A stretch of 26,340 nucleotides of DNA. Origin: Pseudomonadota bacterium. GTDB lineage: Bacteria > Pseudomonadota > Gammaproteobacteria > Burkholderiales > Burkholderiaceae_B. The translations under genes and the position numbers were made by a program. The stretch is from contig JAEZGR010000384.1 in NCBI GenBank assembly GCA_023437255.1, positions 1 to 26,340 on the forward strand. The letters run 5' to 3'. Shown piece by piece: positions 7,352-17,373 of the stretch (its first letter is position 1; each line of letters opens with the position of its first letter). Below the pieces are notes generated by a model. That model was not told where the DNA came from. It searched no databases and worked only from the letters and a program-made list of their open reading frames with translations.

Positions 7352-10210
7352 ATGGAAGCCATTCGCATTCGTGGCGCACGCACCCACAATCTCAAGAACG
7401 TCTCCATCGACCTGCCCCGGCACAAGCTGGTGGTGGTGACAGGGCTTTCGGGGTCGGGAAAATCGTCGCTGGCCTTTGACACGCTGTACGCAGAAGGGCA
7501 GCGCCGCTATGTCGAGAGCCTCTCGGCCTACGCGCGGCAATTCCTGCAGCTCATGAGCAAGCCCGATGTCGACCTGATCGAGGGCCTCTCGCCGGCCATT
7601 TCCATCGAGCAGAAATCGGCGGGCCACAACCCGCGCTCGACGGTGGGCACCATTACCGAAATCCACGATTACCTGCGGTTATTGTACGCGCGGGTCGGTA
7701 CTCCCTATTGCCCCGAGCATGGCCTGCCCCTGCAGGCACAGAGCGTGGCACAGATGGTCGACGGCGTGCTGGCCTGGGCGCCTGAAAGCCGGGTGGCGAT
7801 TCTGGCGCCCATCGCCCGCGGGCGCAAAGGGACCTTCGAGGACGAATTCGCCGCGCTGCAGGCGCAAGGCTTCGTGCGCCTGCGCATCGACGGGCAGATG
7901 ACCGCCATCGAGGAAGCCGGCCCGCTGAAAAAGACCGAGAAGCACGATATTGACGTGGTGGTGGACCGCCTGCGCATCCGGTCCGAAATCCAGCAGCGGC
8001 TCAGCGAAAGCTTCGAAACCGCACTGCGCCTGGCCAACGGCCGCGCCATCGCGCTGGACATGGACGCCGACAAGGAACACGCGTTTTCGAGCCACTACGC
8101 CTGCCCGGTCTGCCATCACAGCCTCACCGAGATGGAACCGCGGCTCTTCAGCTTCAACAACCCCGCCGGCGCCTGCCCCAGTTGCGACGGCCTGGGCAGC
8201 ATCGAGGTGTTCGACCCGCGCCGCATCGTTGCCTTCCCCGAATTGAGCCTGGCCAGCGGCGCCATTGCCGGCTGGGACAAGCGCAACGCGTTCACGCACA
8301 CGCTGCTCACCAGCCTGGCCGCGCATTACGAGTTCGACCTGGAAACCCCCTTCGAGGCGCTCCCGGAACCAATCCGCCAATGTGTGCTGTACGGTTCGGG
8401 CGAGGACGAAATTCCCTTCCTCTACATCAACGAGAAAGGGCGCAGCACCGTGCGCAAGCACCCCTTCGAGGGCGTGATTCCCAATCTCGAGCGGCGCTGG
8501 CGCGAAACCGATTCCAGCGCGGTACGCGAGGAACTGGGCAAGTTGCGCCACACCCAGATCTGCCCGGCCTGCCAAGGCTCGCGCCTGCGCTCGGAAGCCC
8601 GCCACGTGCTGATCGGCAATGAACCCGGCCCACAAGAGCGCCGGGGACGTGCGATCTACGAAGTCGAAGCACTGTCACTGCAGGCCTGTCTGGACTGGTT
8701 CGACACGCTGGAGTTGCAGGGCGCACGCAAGGAAGTGGCCGAGCGCATCGTGCGCGAGATCGTGGCGCGTCTACGCTTTCTGAACAATGTGGGGCTGTCG
8801 TATCTGTCGCTCGACCGCAGCGCCGACACCATCTCGGGCGGCGAGGCGCAGCGCATCCGCCTGGCCAGCCAGATCGGCTCGGGCCTCACCGGGGTCATGT
8901 ACGTGCTGGATGAACCCTCGATCGGGCTGCATCAGCGCGACAACGACCGCCTGATCCAGACCCTGCAGCATCTGCGCGACCTGGGCAACAGCGTGATCGT
9001 GGTCGAACACGACGAAGACATGATCCGCTCTGCGGATTACGTGCTCGACATGGGCCCCGGCGCGGGCGAACACGGGGGCGAGGTGGTGGCCTCCGGGCCG
9101 CCCGAAGCCATCGCCAACGACCCCGCCTCGCTGACGGGCGCCTACCTGAGCGGTCGACGCCGCATCGAGATTCCGCCGCGCCGCGCGCTGGCCGAAGACC
9201 AGGCCTGGCTCACGCTCAAGGGTGCGCGCGGCAACAATCTGCGATCAGTCGACCTGGCCATTCCGGCGGGCCACTTTGTATGCATCACCGGCGTATCGGG
9301 CTCGGGCAAGTCCACCCTGGTCAATGACACGCTGGCCACGGCGGTTTCGCGCGCCCTGCACCGGGCACAGACCGAACCGGCGCCCTACGACAGCCTGGAA
9401 GGCCTGGAGCACTTCGACAAGATCATCACCGTCGACCAGAGCCCCATCGGGCGCACGCCACGCAGCAATCCGGCCACCTATACCGGCATGTTCACGCCCA
9501 TACGTGAACTCTTCGCGGGCGTACCGGAAGCGCGCACGCGCGGGTATGACCCGGGCCGCTTCTCGTTCAATGTCCGGGGCGGCCGCTGTGAAGCCTGCCA
9601 GGGCGACGGCGTGGTGAAGGTGGAGATGCACTTCCTGCCCGACATGTATGTCGATTGCGACGTGTGCCAGGGCAAACGCTACAACCGCGAGACGCTCGAG
9701 ATCCGCTACCGCGGCCGCAACATCAGCGAGGTGCTGGACCTGACCGTGGAGCAGGCGCTGGGTTACTTCAGCTCAGTACCCGCCGTGGCGCGCAAGCTGA
9801 ATACGCTCATGGACGTCGGGCTTTCCTACCTGCGCCTGGGCCAGAGCGCCACCACGCTCTCCGGCGGCGAGGCGCAACGGGTCAAGCTCTCACAGGAACT
9901 CTCGCGCCGCAGCACCGGGCGCACGCTCTACATTCTGGATGAGCCCACCACCGGGCTGCACTTCCAGGACATTGCGCTGCTGCTCGATGTCCTGCGCAAG
10001 CTCGTGGCTGCAGGCAACACCGTGGTCGTGATCGAGCATAATCTCGACGTGATCAAGACCGCAGACTGGGTGGTCGACATGGGGCCGGAAGGCGGCAGCG
10101 GTGGCGGGCGCATCGTGGCGCAGGGCACCCCCGAAGACATCGCGGCCTGCGAACAGAGCCATACCGGCCGCTATCTGGCTCCGCTGCTGGCACCGCAAGA
10201 GCAGACCTGA
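7352..10210 (+). CDS. uvrA: Excinuclease ABC subunit A (UvrA)
   Basis: 952-residue damage-recognition ATPase of nucleotide excision repair, acting as a dimer with UvrB. Two ABC cassettes are visible: Walker A GLSGSGKS at 31-38 and GVSGSGKS at 647-654, each with an SGGEAQR signature and LDEP Walker B ([30 protein letters not shown]). Zinc ligands are Cys251/254/275/278 and Cys746/749/769/772. The start [16 protein letters not shown] fits the family exactly; an in-frame upstream extension of 40 codons overlaps the MFS gene and is not family-like. The length is normal. It is divergent from the MFS gene and convergent with dgt, with only seven bases between the stops. I found no convincing LexA site upstream. 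Confidence 0.98.
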   Translation: MEAIRIRGARTHNLKNVSIDLPRHKLVVVTGLSGSGKSSLAFDTLYAEGQRRYVESLSAYARQFLQLMSKPDVDLIEGLSPAISIEQKSAGHNPRSTVGTITEIHDYLRLLYARVGTPYCPEHGLPLQAQSVAQMVDGVLAWAPESRVAILAPIARGRKGTFEDEFAALQAQGFVRLRIDGQMTAIEEAGPLKKTEKHDIDVVVDRLRIRSEIQQRLSESFETALRLANGRAIALDMDADKEHAFSSHYACPVCHHSLTEMEPRLFSFNNPAGACPSCDGLGSIEVFDPRRIVAFPELSLASGAIAGWDKRNAFTHTLLTSLAAHYEFDLETPFEALPEPIRQCVLYGSGEDEIPFLYINEKGRSTVRKHPFEGVIPNLERRWRETDSSAVREELGKLRHTQICPACQGSRLRSEARHVLIGNEPGPQERRGRAIYEVEALSLQACLDWFDTLELQGARKEVAERIVREIVARLRFLNNVGLSYLSLDRSADTISGGEAQRIRLASQIGSGLTGVMYVLDEPSIGLHQRDNDRLIQTLQHLRDLGNSVIVVEHDEDMIRSADYVLDMGPGAGEHGGEVVASGPPEAIANDPASLTGAYLSGRRRIEIPPRRALAEDQAWLTLKGARGNNLRSVDLAIPAGHFVCITGVSGSGKSTLVNDTLATAVSRALHRAQTEPAPYDSLEGLEHFDKIITVDQSPIGRTPRSNPATYTGMFTPIRELFAGVPEARTRGYDPGRFSFNVRGGRCEACQGDGVVKVEMHFLPDMYVDCDVCQGKRYNRETLEIRYRGRNISEVLDLTVEQALGYFSSVPAVARKLNTLMDVGLSYLRLGQSATTLSGGEAQRVKLSQELSRRSTGRTLYILDEPTTGLHFQDIALLLDVLRKLVAAGNTVVVIEHNLDVIKTADWVVDMGPEGGSGGGRIVAQGTPEDIAACEQSHTGRYLAPLLAPQEQT

Positions 10211-10217
10211 GCAGCGG

Positions 10218-11342
10218 CTACATCTGAAACAGGTTGCGGTGCTCGCTGATCGCGTAGCGGTCGGTCATGCCCGCGATGTAGTCGGCAATGGCGCGCGCCT
10301 GCTGTACCGGGTCGTCGCGCTGATAGTCGGCCGAAAGCAGGTGCGGCTCCTGGTGAAATGCCGCGAAGAGCTCCCGCACGATGCGCTGGGCCTTGCCCGT
10401 CATGCGCATGACGCGCGGATGCCGGTACAGATTGCGCATCAGGAACTGCTTGAGCTCGTCGGCTTCGCTGCGCACCTCGGGCGAGAAAGCCGCCAGCGGA
10501 GGCGCCATGCGCACGTCGTCGACCGATTCGGGCCGGTGCTGCTGCAACCGCTCAAGGGTCGTTTCGGTCAGATCGGTAACCAGCGTGTTGATCATGCTGC
10601 GTATGGTCTCGCCCACCACACGGCGCTTCTCGAGCTTGCCGTAGCGCTGCAGCACGGCCTCGTGGTGGCGGGCGAAGATGCGCACTTCCAGCATCTGGTC
10701 GATGGTGATCAAGCCTGAACGCAGGCCGTCGTCGATATCGTGATTGTTGTAGGCGATTTCATCGGCCAGGTTGGTGATCTGGGCTTCGAGCGAAGGCTGG
10801 CGCCGCTCGAGAAAGCGGCGGCCCAGCTCGCCCAGACGCTCTGCATTGCGGCGCGAACAATGCTTGAGGATGCCCTCGCGCGTTTCGTAGCAGAGGTTCA
10901 GCCCATTGAATTCGGCGTAACGCTCTTCGAGCTCGTCGACCACGCGCAGGCTCTGCAGATTGTGCTCAAAGCCGCCCGCCTCTGGGGCGAGCTCGCGCAT
11001 GCAGGCGTTCAGTTCGTCTTGCCCGGCGTGGCCGAAGGGTGTGTGGCCAAGGTCATGCGCCAGCGCAATCGCCTCGATCAGGTCTTCGTGCAGGCGCAGA
11101 TTCCGCGCCAGCGTACGGGCGATCTGCGCCACCTCCAGGCTGTGAGTGAGCCGGGTACGAAAGAGATCACCCTCGTGATTCACAAAGACCTGGGTCTTGT
11201 ATTCGAGCAGACGAAAGGCATTGCAGTGCACGATGCGGTCGCGATCGCGCTGAAACTCATTACGCCCCTGCGGTGGCGCCTCTGTGTGCCGGCGACCGCG
11301 GCTGCGACTGGGGTCACATGCGTACGGTGCGAGATTCTGCAT
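10218..11342 (-). CDS. dgt: Deoxyguanosinetriphosphate triphosphohydrolase-like protein (HD domain)
   Basis: 374-residue member of the Dgt/dNTP triphosphohydrolase family, which cleaves dNTPs to nucleosides and triphosphate. The HD metal site is visible: His67 in RLTHSLEV, His96-Asp97 in [12 protein letters not shown], and a later Asp in [14 protein letters not shown]. The N-terminal [20 protein letters not shown] is typical of the shorter class-2 proteins. ATG follows the aroB stop after two bases (TGA-GC-ATG), so it is very likely translationally coupled to aroB. Longer in-frame starts would run into aroB. Which dNTP is preferred is not evident. Confidence 0.93.
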   Translation of the reverse strand: MQNLAPYACDPSRSRGRRHTEAPPQGRNEFQRDRDRIVHCNAFRLLEYKTQVFVNHEGDLFRTRLTHSLEVAQIARTLARNLRLHEDLIEAIALAHDLGHTPFGHAGQDELNACMRELAPEAGGFEHNLQSLRVVDELEERYAEFNGLNLCYETREGILKHCSRRNAERLGELGRRFLERRQPSLEAQITNLADEIAYNNHDIDDGLRSGLITIDQMLEVRIFARHHEAVLQRYGKLEKRRVVGETIRSMINTLVTDLTETTLERLQQHRPESVDDVRMAPPLAAFSPEVRSEADELKQFLMRNLYRHPRVMRMTGKAQRIVRELFAAFHQEPHLLSADYQRDDPVQQARAIADYIAGMTDRYAISEHRNLFQM

Positions 11343-11344
11343 GC

Positions 11345-12430
11345 TCAGGCCCCCACGGCAACGGTGCGTTGGAAGACAGTTTCGAGCAGGCCGGCTTCGA
11401 CATCCGTGCAAATGGCCTCGCCGATACGCGGCAACAGCACGAATCGCAGCGTGCCCCCTTCGGCCTTTTTGTCGTTGCCCATCAGACGCACCCAGCGGTC
11501 GGTGCCGAGATCGGGTGCGACTGTGGGGCAGCCGATCGCTTCGACCACGCGGCGCACGCGCGCCACATCTTCGCGCGACAGACCCAGCAGGTCGGCCGAC
11601 AGCTCGGCTGCCTGCACCATGCCGCAGCCCACGGCCTCGCCATGCAGCCATTCGCCGTAGCCCAGCCCGGCCTCGATGGCGTGGCCGAAGGTATGGCCCA
11701 GGTTCAAAATGGCCCGCAAGCCGCTTTCACGCTCATCTTGCGACACCACGTGAGCCTTCAGCTCGCAGGAGCGCTGAATGGCGTAGGTGACAGCCTGCGG
11801 GTCGAGCGCACGCAACGCGGCGGCGTTCTGCTCGCACCAGTCAAAGAACGGCGCGTCGATGATCAGGCCGTACTTCACCACTTCCGCCAGCCCGGCGGAA
11901 ATTTCGCGCGCGGGCAACGTGGCGAGCACGTCGGGGTCGATCTGTACCGAGATGGGCTGATAGAACGCGCCAATCATGTTCTTGCCCAAGGGATGGTTGA
12001 TGGCAGTCTTGCCTCCGACCGAGGAATCGACCTGGGCCAGCAGCGCGGTCGGCACCTGGACGAAGCGGATGCCGCGCATGTAGCAGGCGGCAGCAAAACC
12101 GCCCATGTCGCCAATTACGCCTCCCCCAAAAGCAACAAGCACTGCCTTGCGATCAAGGGAATGCTGTAACAGATGGTCAAAAATCGTGTTCAGCGATTGC
12201 CAGGTCTTGTGGGCCTCGCCATCGGGCAGCACGACCGCGACCACCGGTTTGCCGCTGCGTGCCAGGGCCTGACGCACCCGGTCGCCGTAACGCTCGAGCA
12301 CTGTCGCGTTACTGATGAGCGCAACCGCGGTGGCATCGGCGGGAATGGCCTCGTCGAGGCGATCGAGCCGGCCACGTTCTATATATATGGGGTAGTCGCC
12401 ACCGGGGGTGGTCACGTTCACCAGGGTCAT
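11345..12430 (-). CDS. aroB: 3-dehydroquinate synthase
   Basis: 361-residue second enzyme of the shikimate pathway, converting DAHP to 3-dehydroquinate with NAD and zinc. The NAD-binding motif GGGVIGD is at 102-108. Zinc ligands fit Glu183 (LAEVVKYG), His246 (LNLGHTFGH) and His263 (WLHGEAVG). [14 protein letters not shown] is the conserved substrate loop. The length is normal. Its ATG overlaps the aroK stop as ATGA, so the two genes are read as one unit: aroK, aroB, dgt. Confidence 0.97.
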   Translation of the reverse strand: MTLVNVTTPGGDYPIYIERGRLDRLDEAIPADATAVALISNATVLERYGDRVRQALARSGKPVVAVVLPDGEAHKTWQSLNTIFDHLLQHSLDRKAVLVAFGGGVIGDMGGFAAACYMRGIRFVQVPTALLAQVDSSVGGKTAINHPLGKNMIGAFYQPISVQIDPDVLATLPAREISAGLAEVVKYGLIIDAPFFDWCEQNAAALRALDPQAVTYAIQRSCELKAHVVSQDERESGLRAILNLGHTFGHAIEAGLGYGEWLHGEAVGCGMVQAAELSADLLGLSREDVARVRRVVEAIGCPTVAPDLGTDRWVRLMGNDKKAEGGTLRFVLLPRIGEAICTDVEAGLLETVFQRTVAVGA

Positions 12431-13023
12431 TCCCTCCCCTCATGGTTCTGCAGCAGGGGCAGCAATGCCTTCACGACTTGTGGCACGGGCATGCTGCCGG
12501 TATCGAAAACGATGTCGGCCACCTCGTCGTACAGCGGCTCTCGCGCGGCCACCAGCTCGCGAATGCGGGCCTGCGGATCTTCGGTCTGCAAGAGGGGGCG
12601 ATTGCGGTCGCGCGCAACACGACGATACAGTTCTTCGGGGGTGGCGCGCAGGTAGATCACCACACCCCGTGCCTTCAGGTGCGCACGGTTTTCGGGCGCG
12701 AGGACGGCCCCGCCGCCGGTGGCCAGCACGATGCCCGGCATCGCCGAACATTCTTCGAGCACGTGGCGTTCGCGCCGACGGAACCCTTCTTCACCTTCGA
12801 TGTCAAAGATATGGGCAATGCGTACACCGCAACGCGCTTCGATCTCGTGATCGAGGTCGCGGAATTCGCGGCCCAACACGCGGGCCAGTGCGCGACCTAT
12901 GGTGGTTTTGCCTGCCCCCATCATGCCCACCAGGAACACGGGAACCTGATAGGGCAATTCGACTGTCTGTACGCGGCGCTCGTCATCGGTGTCGTGAGCG
13001 GTCGAAAGTAAAACTCCGTTCAT
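12427..13023 (-). CDS. aroK: Shikimate kinase
   Basis: 198-residue kinase that phosphorylates shikimate at O3 using ATP. The P-loop GMMGAGKT is at 33-40. Substrate-binding Asp58 lies in RDLDHEIE and the conserved Arg in EGFRRRE. The GGG loop is at 103-105 (TGGGAVL) and the lid arginines in [11 protein letters not shown]. The first roughly 25 residues are an extension compared with typical kinases, and a later start cannot be excluded, although no internal ATG precedes the fold. It is first in the aroK-aroB-dgt run and divergent from the PBP1a gene across 115 bases that contain a small GGGCAG/CTGCCC hairpin (13045-13062). Confidence 0.96.
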   Translation of the reverse strand: MNGVLLSTAHDTDDERRVQTVELPYQVPVFLVGMMGAGKTTIGRALARVLGREFRDLDHEIEARCGVRIAHIFDIEGEEGFRRRERHVLEECSAMPGIVLATGGGAVLAPENRAHLKARGVVIYLRATPEELYRRVARDRNRPLLQTEDPQARIRELVAAREPLYDEVADIVFDTGSMPVPQVVKALLPLLQNHEGRE

Positions 13024-13138
13024 TTGTGTATTATCACCTGCTTAGGGCAGCAAACCCTGCCCGCGACGCACGATCCGGTTACATTAAGCGCATGCGCCCG
13101 ACCGGGAACAGCCGGCGTAAGACTTAAAATCGCCCCTG

Positions 13139-15580
13139 ATGAGCACCGACACCTCTTCTTCCTCTGAAAAGACCCCCGAATCCCGCTCATGGCTGGGCCG
13201 CTTTCTGATCAAGGCCACGGTCCTGGCCGCGGGCCTCGGGCTTTCCGGCGTACTGCTGGGTTCACTGGCGCTTGCGCTGGCGTGGCCCAACCAGCCCGAC
13301 CTGAGCGCCATGATCGACTACCGGCCTCGGGTGCCGCTGCGCATCTACACAGCCGACAACGTGCTCATCGGCGAATTCGGCGAAGAACGGCGCAATGTGC
13401 TGCGCTTCGACGAGATCCCCGACGTCATGAAAGCGGCCATTCTATCAGCCGAAGACGACAACTTTTACCAGCATGGCGGCATTGACTGGAAGGGTGTGGC
13501 GCGTGCGGCGCTGGCCAACCTGACCACGATGGCCAAGTCGCAGGGCGCCAGTACGATCACCATGCAGGTGGCCCGTAACTTCTACCTGTCTTCCGACAAG
13601 ACGTACACCCGCAAGTTCTACGAGCTGCTGCTGACCTTCAAGATCGAAGCCACGCTCACGAAAGACCAGATTCTCGATCTGTACATGAACCAGATCTATC
13701 TGGGGCATCGTGCTTACGGCTTCGCAGCGGCCTCGCGCACGTACTTCGGCAAGCCCCTGGGCGAGGTCACCCCCGCCGAAGCGGCCATGCTCGCCGGCAT
13801 TCCCAAGGCGCCTTCACGCTTCAACCCCATTGCCAACTTCGAGCGGGCCCGCTCGCGCCAGCTGTACGTGCTGGGGCGCATGCAGTCGCTGGGTTACCTG
13901 ACCCCCGAGGAATATCAACGGGCGGTCGATCAGGAAATCGTATTGCGGTCGGCGCCGGGCACCCCTTCGGGCGGCTACGCGGTGCACGGCGAGTACGTGG
14001 CCGAACTGGCCCGCCAGCTGCTGTACAACGTTTACCAAGACGACATCTACTCACGCGGCTTCAATATCTACACCACGGTCAATTCCGAAGACCAGGAAGC
14101 GGCCTATCAGGCAGTGCGCGACGGCATCCTGAACCTGACGCGGCGCGCCCGTTACCCCGGCCCCGAAGAGAACATCGACCTGCCCGAAGGCATCGAGAAA
14201 GATCACGCCCGTCTCGATGCGATTCTCGACGAACTGCAGGAACGCCACCCCGACAACGACGATCTGCTCACCGGTGTGGTGCTGTCTGCCAGCCCCGACA
14301 AGATCGTGGTGGCGCGCACCGCGCAACAAATCATCGAAGTGACCGACAAACGGGCGCTCAAGGTGGTGGCCCGCGGGCTGGTCAAGAATGCCGATGACAA
14401 AGTGCGCATCCGCCGCGGTTCGGTGATCTACCTGCACAAGAACGACGATTACTGGGAAGTGATCAACGAGCCCGCAGTGCAAGCCGCGCTGGTGGCCGTG
14501 CGGCCACAAGACGGTGCCATTCAGGCGCTGGTTGGCGGATTCCACTTCCAGGATGGCAATTTCAATCGCGTCACCCAGGCATGGCGTCAGCCGGGCTCGG
14601 CCTTCAAGCCTTTCATCTACGCGGCCTCGCTCGAGAAAGGGCTCACACCCGCCACGCAGATTTCCGACGAGCCCTTCGTACTCACCGCGCAACAGACCGG
14701 CTCGAAAGCCTGGGCACCCAAGAACTACGGCAACACCTACGAGCCCATGCTCACCATGCGCCAGGCGCTGTACAAGTCGCGCAACATGGTGTCGATCCGC
14801 ATCATGCAAGCGGTCGGGCCCAAGTACGTGCAAGATTATCTGGTGCGCTTCGGCTTCGATCGCGAGCGCCAGCCCCCCGTGCTGCCGCTGGCGCTGGGTG
14901 CGGGCAGCGTCACGCCGCTGCAACTGGCAGGCGCGTATGCCGTGTTCGCCAACGGCGGATACCGTGTGCCGCCCTACATCATCGACCGGGTCACCGACAG
15001 CACCGGCAAGGTCATCATGCAGTCCAAGCCGGTCGTGGCAGGCGACGCCGCCGCACGCGTCATTGATGCCCGCACGGCGTATGTCATGTACGACATGCTG
15101 CGCGGCGTGGCCACCTCCGGCACCGGTGCGCGCGCACACCGCGAACTCAAGCGCAACGACATCGGCGGCAAGACCGGCACCACCAACGACTCGCACGACG
15201 CGTGGTTTGCGGGCTTCACCCCTGCCACCGTGGGAGTGGTCTGGATGGGCTACGACCAGCCCCGCTCGCTGGGTGCCAGCGAAACGGGCGGTGGCCTGGC
15301 CCTGCCGATCTGGCTCGATTACATGCGCCATGCCCTCAAGAACGTGCCCCAGGCCGAGGTGCCGCCTCCGCCGCCGGGCCTGAACCGCGTGAACGGCGAC
15401 TTCTATTTCGCCGAGTACCCGCCCGGCCAGGCCGTGGCCCGTGTGGGGCTACCGGCTCCCAGCGACGCGCTGCTGGGGCCGGGTGGCGGCAGCTTCGGCG
15501 ATGGCATCACGAATCTGCTGAACGAGCTGCGCAGCGGTACGGAACCGCGTCACCAGCACACCGACACGATCCCATTCTGA
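13139..15580 (+). CDS. mrcA: Penicillin-binding protein 1A (bifunctional glycosyltransferase/transpeptidase)
   Basis: 813-residue class A PBP (also called ponA) that polymerises and cross-links peptidoglycan at the inner membrane. One membrane anchor is at about residues 23-47. The GT51 domain follows, with catalytic Glu105 in SAEDDNFYQHGG and the TITMQVARNF, KEILD-like KDQILDLYMNQIYLG and GYGFAAASRTYFGK-like blocks. The transpeptidase domain has SxxK at Ser487-Lys490 (GSAFKPF), SxN at 547-549 (KSRNMVS) and KTGT at 678-681. The ATG is the first start in the frame, with no clear ribosome binding site. The length fits the family. It is divergent from aroK and followed by a strong terminator. 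Confidence 0.97.
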   Translation: MSTDTSSSSEKTPESRSWLGRFLIKATVLAAGLGLSGVLLGSLALALAWPNQPDLSAMIDYRPRVPLRIYTADNVLIGEFGEERRNVLRFDEIPDVMKAAILSAEDDNFYQHGGIDWKGVARAALANLTTMAKSQGASTITMQVARNFYLSSDKTYTRKFYELLLTFKIEATLTKDQILDLYMNQIYLGHRAYGFAAASRTYFGKPLGEVTPAEAAMLAGIPKAPSRFNPIANFERARSRQLYVLGRMQSLGYLTPEEYQRAVDQEIVLRSAPGTPSGGYAVHGEYVAELARQLLYNVYQDDIYSRGFNIYTTVNSEDQEAAYQAVRDGILNLTRRARYPGPEENIDLPEGIEKDHARLDAILDELQERHPDNDDLLTGVVLSASPDKIVVARTAQQIIEVTDKRALKVVARGLVKNADDKVRIRRGSVIYLHKNDDYWEVINEPAVQAALVAVRPQDGAIQALVGGFHFQDGNFNRVTQAWRQPGSAFKPFIYAASLEKGLTPATQISDEPFVLTAQQTGSKAWAPKNYGNTYEPMLTMRQALYKSRNMVSIRIMQAVGPKYVQDYLVRFGFDRERQPPVLPLALGAGSVTPLQLAGAYAVFANGGYRVPPYIIDRVTDSTGKVIMQSKPVVAGDAAARVIDARTAYVMYDMLRGVATSGTGARAHRELKRNDIGGKTGTTNDSHDAWFAGFTPATVGVVWMGYDQPRSLGASETGGGLALPIWLDYMRHALKNVPQAEVPPPPPGLNRVNGDFYFAEYPPGQAVARVGLPAPSDALLGPGGGSFGDGITNLLNELRSGTEPRHQHTDTIPF

Positions 15581-15624
15581 AGGCTCGGGCCGGTCCGATC
15601 GACATCCGTGAACGTGAACACCCG

Positions 15625-15656
15625 CCGCAGCAGAACTTCTGCTGCGGTTTTTTTTT
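15625..15656 (+). terminator. Rho-independent terminator after the PBP1a gene
   Basis: CCGCAGCAG (15625-15633) pairs perfectly with CTGCTGCGG (15639-15647) around AACTT and is followed by nine T. It closes the PBP1a transcript and separates it from lptM-lysA, which must therefore have their own promoter within the next few dozen bases or rely on read-through. Confidence 0.93.
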
Positions 15657-15700
15657 CGGATACCATGTGAGTCATGACCACTAATGTTAGGCCGCTCCTC

Positions 15701-15886
15701 ATGACACGCCCAACCTCTTCCCTATTGATACGCAGCGCGCGCCTGGCTGGCGGGGTCCTGCTTCTGGGCAGCCTGCTGGCCTGCGGCTACAAGGGCCCGC
15801 TATACCTGCCGCCCCCCGAAGACCCGCCCGCCTCGCTGACCGAACCCCCTGCACCCGAATCGCTCCCGCGCTCCACGACCAACTGA
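15701..15886 (+). CDS. lptM: LptM-type small lipoprotein
   Basis: 61-residue lipoprotein of the LptM (YifL/LppL) family, known to assist maturation of the LPS translocon at the outer membrane. A basic N-terminus and hydrophobic stretch lead to the lipobox LLACG, followed by the family signature GYKGPLYLPPP and a Pro-rich tail. An in-frame ATG at 15674 would give 70 residues and a long signal peptide. I prefer 15701 because it leaves 27 residues before the Cys, but neither start has a strong ribosome binding site. The gene is 12 bases before lysA in the same direction, the usual arrangement for this family. Confidence 0.87.
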   Translation: MTRPTSSLLIRSARLAGGVLLLGSLLACGYKGPLYLPPPEDPPASLTEPPAPESLPRSTTN

Positions 15887-15898
15887 CACCTGTACATC

Positions 15899-17173
15899 AT
15901 GACCGTTGCACCCCGCTTTCAGTTTCAGAACGGCACCCTCCACGCCGAAGACGTTTCGCTCGCCCGACTTGCCCACGAGTTCGATACCCCGCTGTACGTC
16001 TATTCCCGTGCCGCCCTGCGCGATGCCTGGGAAAGCTATGCACGGGCCCTCGAGGGGCGCAAGGCGCTGGTGTGCTTCGGCATGAAAGCCAACTCCAACC
16101 TGGCGGTCCTGAACGAATTCAGCCGCCTGGGCTCGGGCTTCGATATTGTCTCGGGCGGCGAACTTGCCCGCGTACTGGCCGCAGGGGGCGACCCTTCCAA
16201 AGTGGTGTTCTCGGGCGTGGGCAAGCAAGCCTGGGAAATGCAGGCAGCCCTCGAAGCCGGCGTGAAGTGCTTCAACGTCGAATCCGAAGCCGAGCTTGAG
16301 CGGCTCGCCCAGGTGGCTTCGAGCAGCGGTCGCGTGGCGCCCGTGTCGCTGCGCGTGAACCCCGACGTCGACGCCCAGACGCACCCCTACATTTCCACCG
16401 GCCTGAAAGAAAACAAATTCGGCATCGACATCGAGCGCGCGCCCGAGGTGTACCGCCGTGCGCGCAACCTGCCGGGGCTGGAAATCGTCGGGGTCGACTG
16501 CCACATCGGCTCACAGATCACCGAGGCGGCACCCTACCTCGACGCCCTCGAAAAGCTCATTCAGCTCATACTGGCGCTCAAGGCCGAAGGCATTGCGCTG
16601 CGCCATCTCGATCTGGGCGGCGGCATCGGCATCCGCTACACCAACGAAGAACCGATCGAGCCGGTGGTGCTGTTCAACGAGGTGTTTGCACGCCTTGAGC
16701 GGGCAGGCCTGGGCCACCTTGAACTGGTGCTGGAGCCCGGTCGCTCTCTGGTGGGCAACGCCGGCGTGCTGCTCACCGAGGTGCAGTATCTCAAGCACTC
16801 TGAAGCAAAGAACTTTGCCATTGTCGATGCGGCCATGAACGACCTGCTGCGCCCCACCCTGTACGACGCCTGGCACAGCGTTGAACCGGTGAACCCGCGC
16901 CTCATCACCGATGCCACGCCCACCTACGATATCGTGGGCCCGATCTGCGAAAGCGGCGATTGGCTGGCGCGCGATCGCCGGCTCGAGGTGCACCAGGGCG
17001 ACCTGCTCGCGATCATGTCGGCGGGCGCGTATGCCTTCACCATGGCCAGCCAGTACAACTCCCGACCCCGTCCGGCCGAAATCATGGTCGACGGCAACAC
17101 GGTGCATGTGGTGCGGCCCCGCGAAACCATCGAAAGCCTGTTCGAGAGTGAACGGCTGCTGCCACAAGGGTAA
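15899..17173 (+). CDS. lysA: Diaminopimelate decarboxylase
   Basis: 424-residue PLP enzyme that decarboxylates meso-diaminopimelate to lysine, the last step of lysine synthesis. PLP binds Lys63 in CFGMKANSNLAV. His202 in DCHIGSQI and the Gly-rich LGGGIGIRY hold the cofactor. The partner-subunit active-site residues include Cys350 in GPICESGDWLA, and the C-terminal AGAYAFTMASQYNSRPRP is typical. The length is normal for the family. It follows lptM closely and is probably co-transcribed with it. The cyaY gene that often sits near lptM in related genomes is not seen here. Confidence 0.97.
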   Translation: MTVAPRFQFQNGTLHAEDVSLARLAHEFDTPLYVYSRAALRDAWESYARALEGRKALVCFGMKANSNLAVLNEFSRLGSGFDIVSGGELARVLAAGGDPSKVVFSGVGKQAWEMQAALEAGVKCFNVESEAELERLAQVASSSGRVAPVSLRVNPDVDAQTHPYISTGLKENKFGIDIERAPEVYRRARNLPGLEIVGVDCHIGSQITEAAPYLDALEKLIQLILALKAEGIALRHLDLGGGIGIRYTNEEPIEPVVLFNEVFARLERAGLGHLELVLEPGRSLVGNAGVLLTEVQYLKHSEAKNFAIVDAAMNDLLRPTLYDAWHSVEPVNPRLITDATPTYDIVGPICESGDWLARDRRLEVHQGDLLAIMSAGAYAFTMASQYNSRPRPAEIMVDGNTVHVVRPRETIESLFESERLLPQG

Positions 17174-17373
17174 ATACCAGGGCGACCTGAGCTAAACAAA
17201 CCCTGTAAAGCGCCGTAAATGACAAGTAATGCCGGAAGCTGCCCTTTTTCTGGGGGGCCTCCGGTAGGCAACAAGACGGGTCCCGTCGATCACAAGACAT
17301 TCTCTTCAGTCGACCAGTGTGTATTCGAATATGATGACATGCGAGGCCCAACCCAAAGGAACAGGTCGACCTT
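17174..17373. promoter_or_regulatory. lysA/GGDEF-EAL intergenic region with a hairpin
   Basis: In this 200-base spacer TGCCGGA (17230-17236) can pair with TCCGGTA (17260-17266), including one G-T pair, with a CCC/GGG pairing inside. There is no U-tract, so it is a poor classical terminator. A TATGAT near 17334 could be a -10 box but has no convincing -35. It was compared by eye with the c-di-GMP riboswitch consensus and does not match. Confidence 0.3.

Noticed and set aside
13045..13062. Attenuator upstream of aroK
   Set aside because: Only a 6-bp GGGCAG/CTGCCC hairpin with no U-tract or leader peptide rich in aromatic codons is present.
14051..15331. 426-codon open frame on - opposite the PBP1a gene
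   Set aside because: It is antisense to the transpeptidase domain with its SxxK, SxN and KTGT motifs and has no recognisable fold of its own.
17174..17373. c-di-GMP riboswitch upstream of the GGDEF-EAL gene
   Set aside because: The hairpin there lacks the GEMM core and tetraloop-receptor sequences as I know them.
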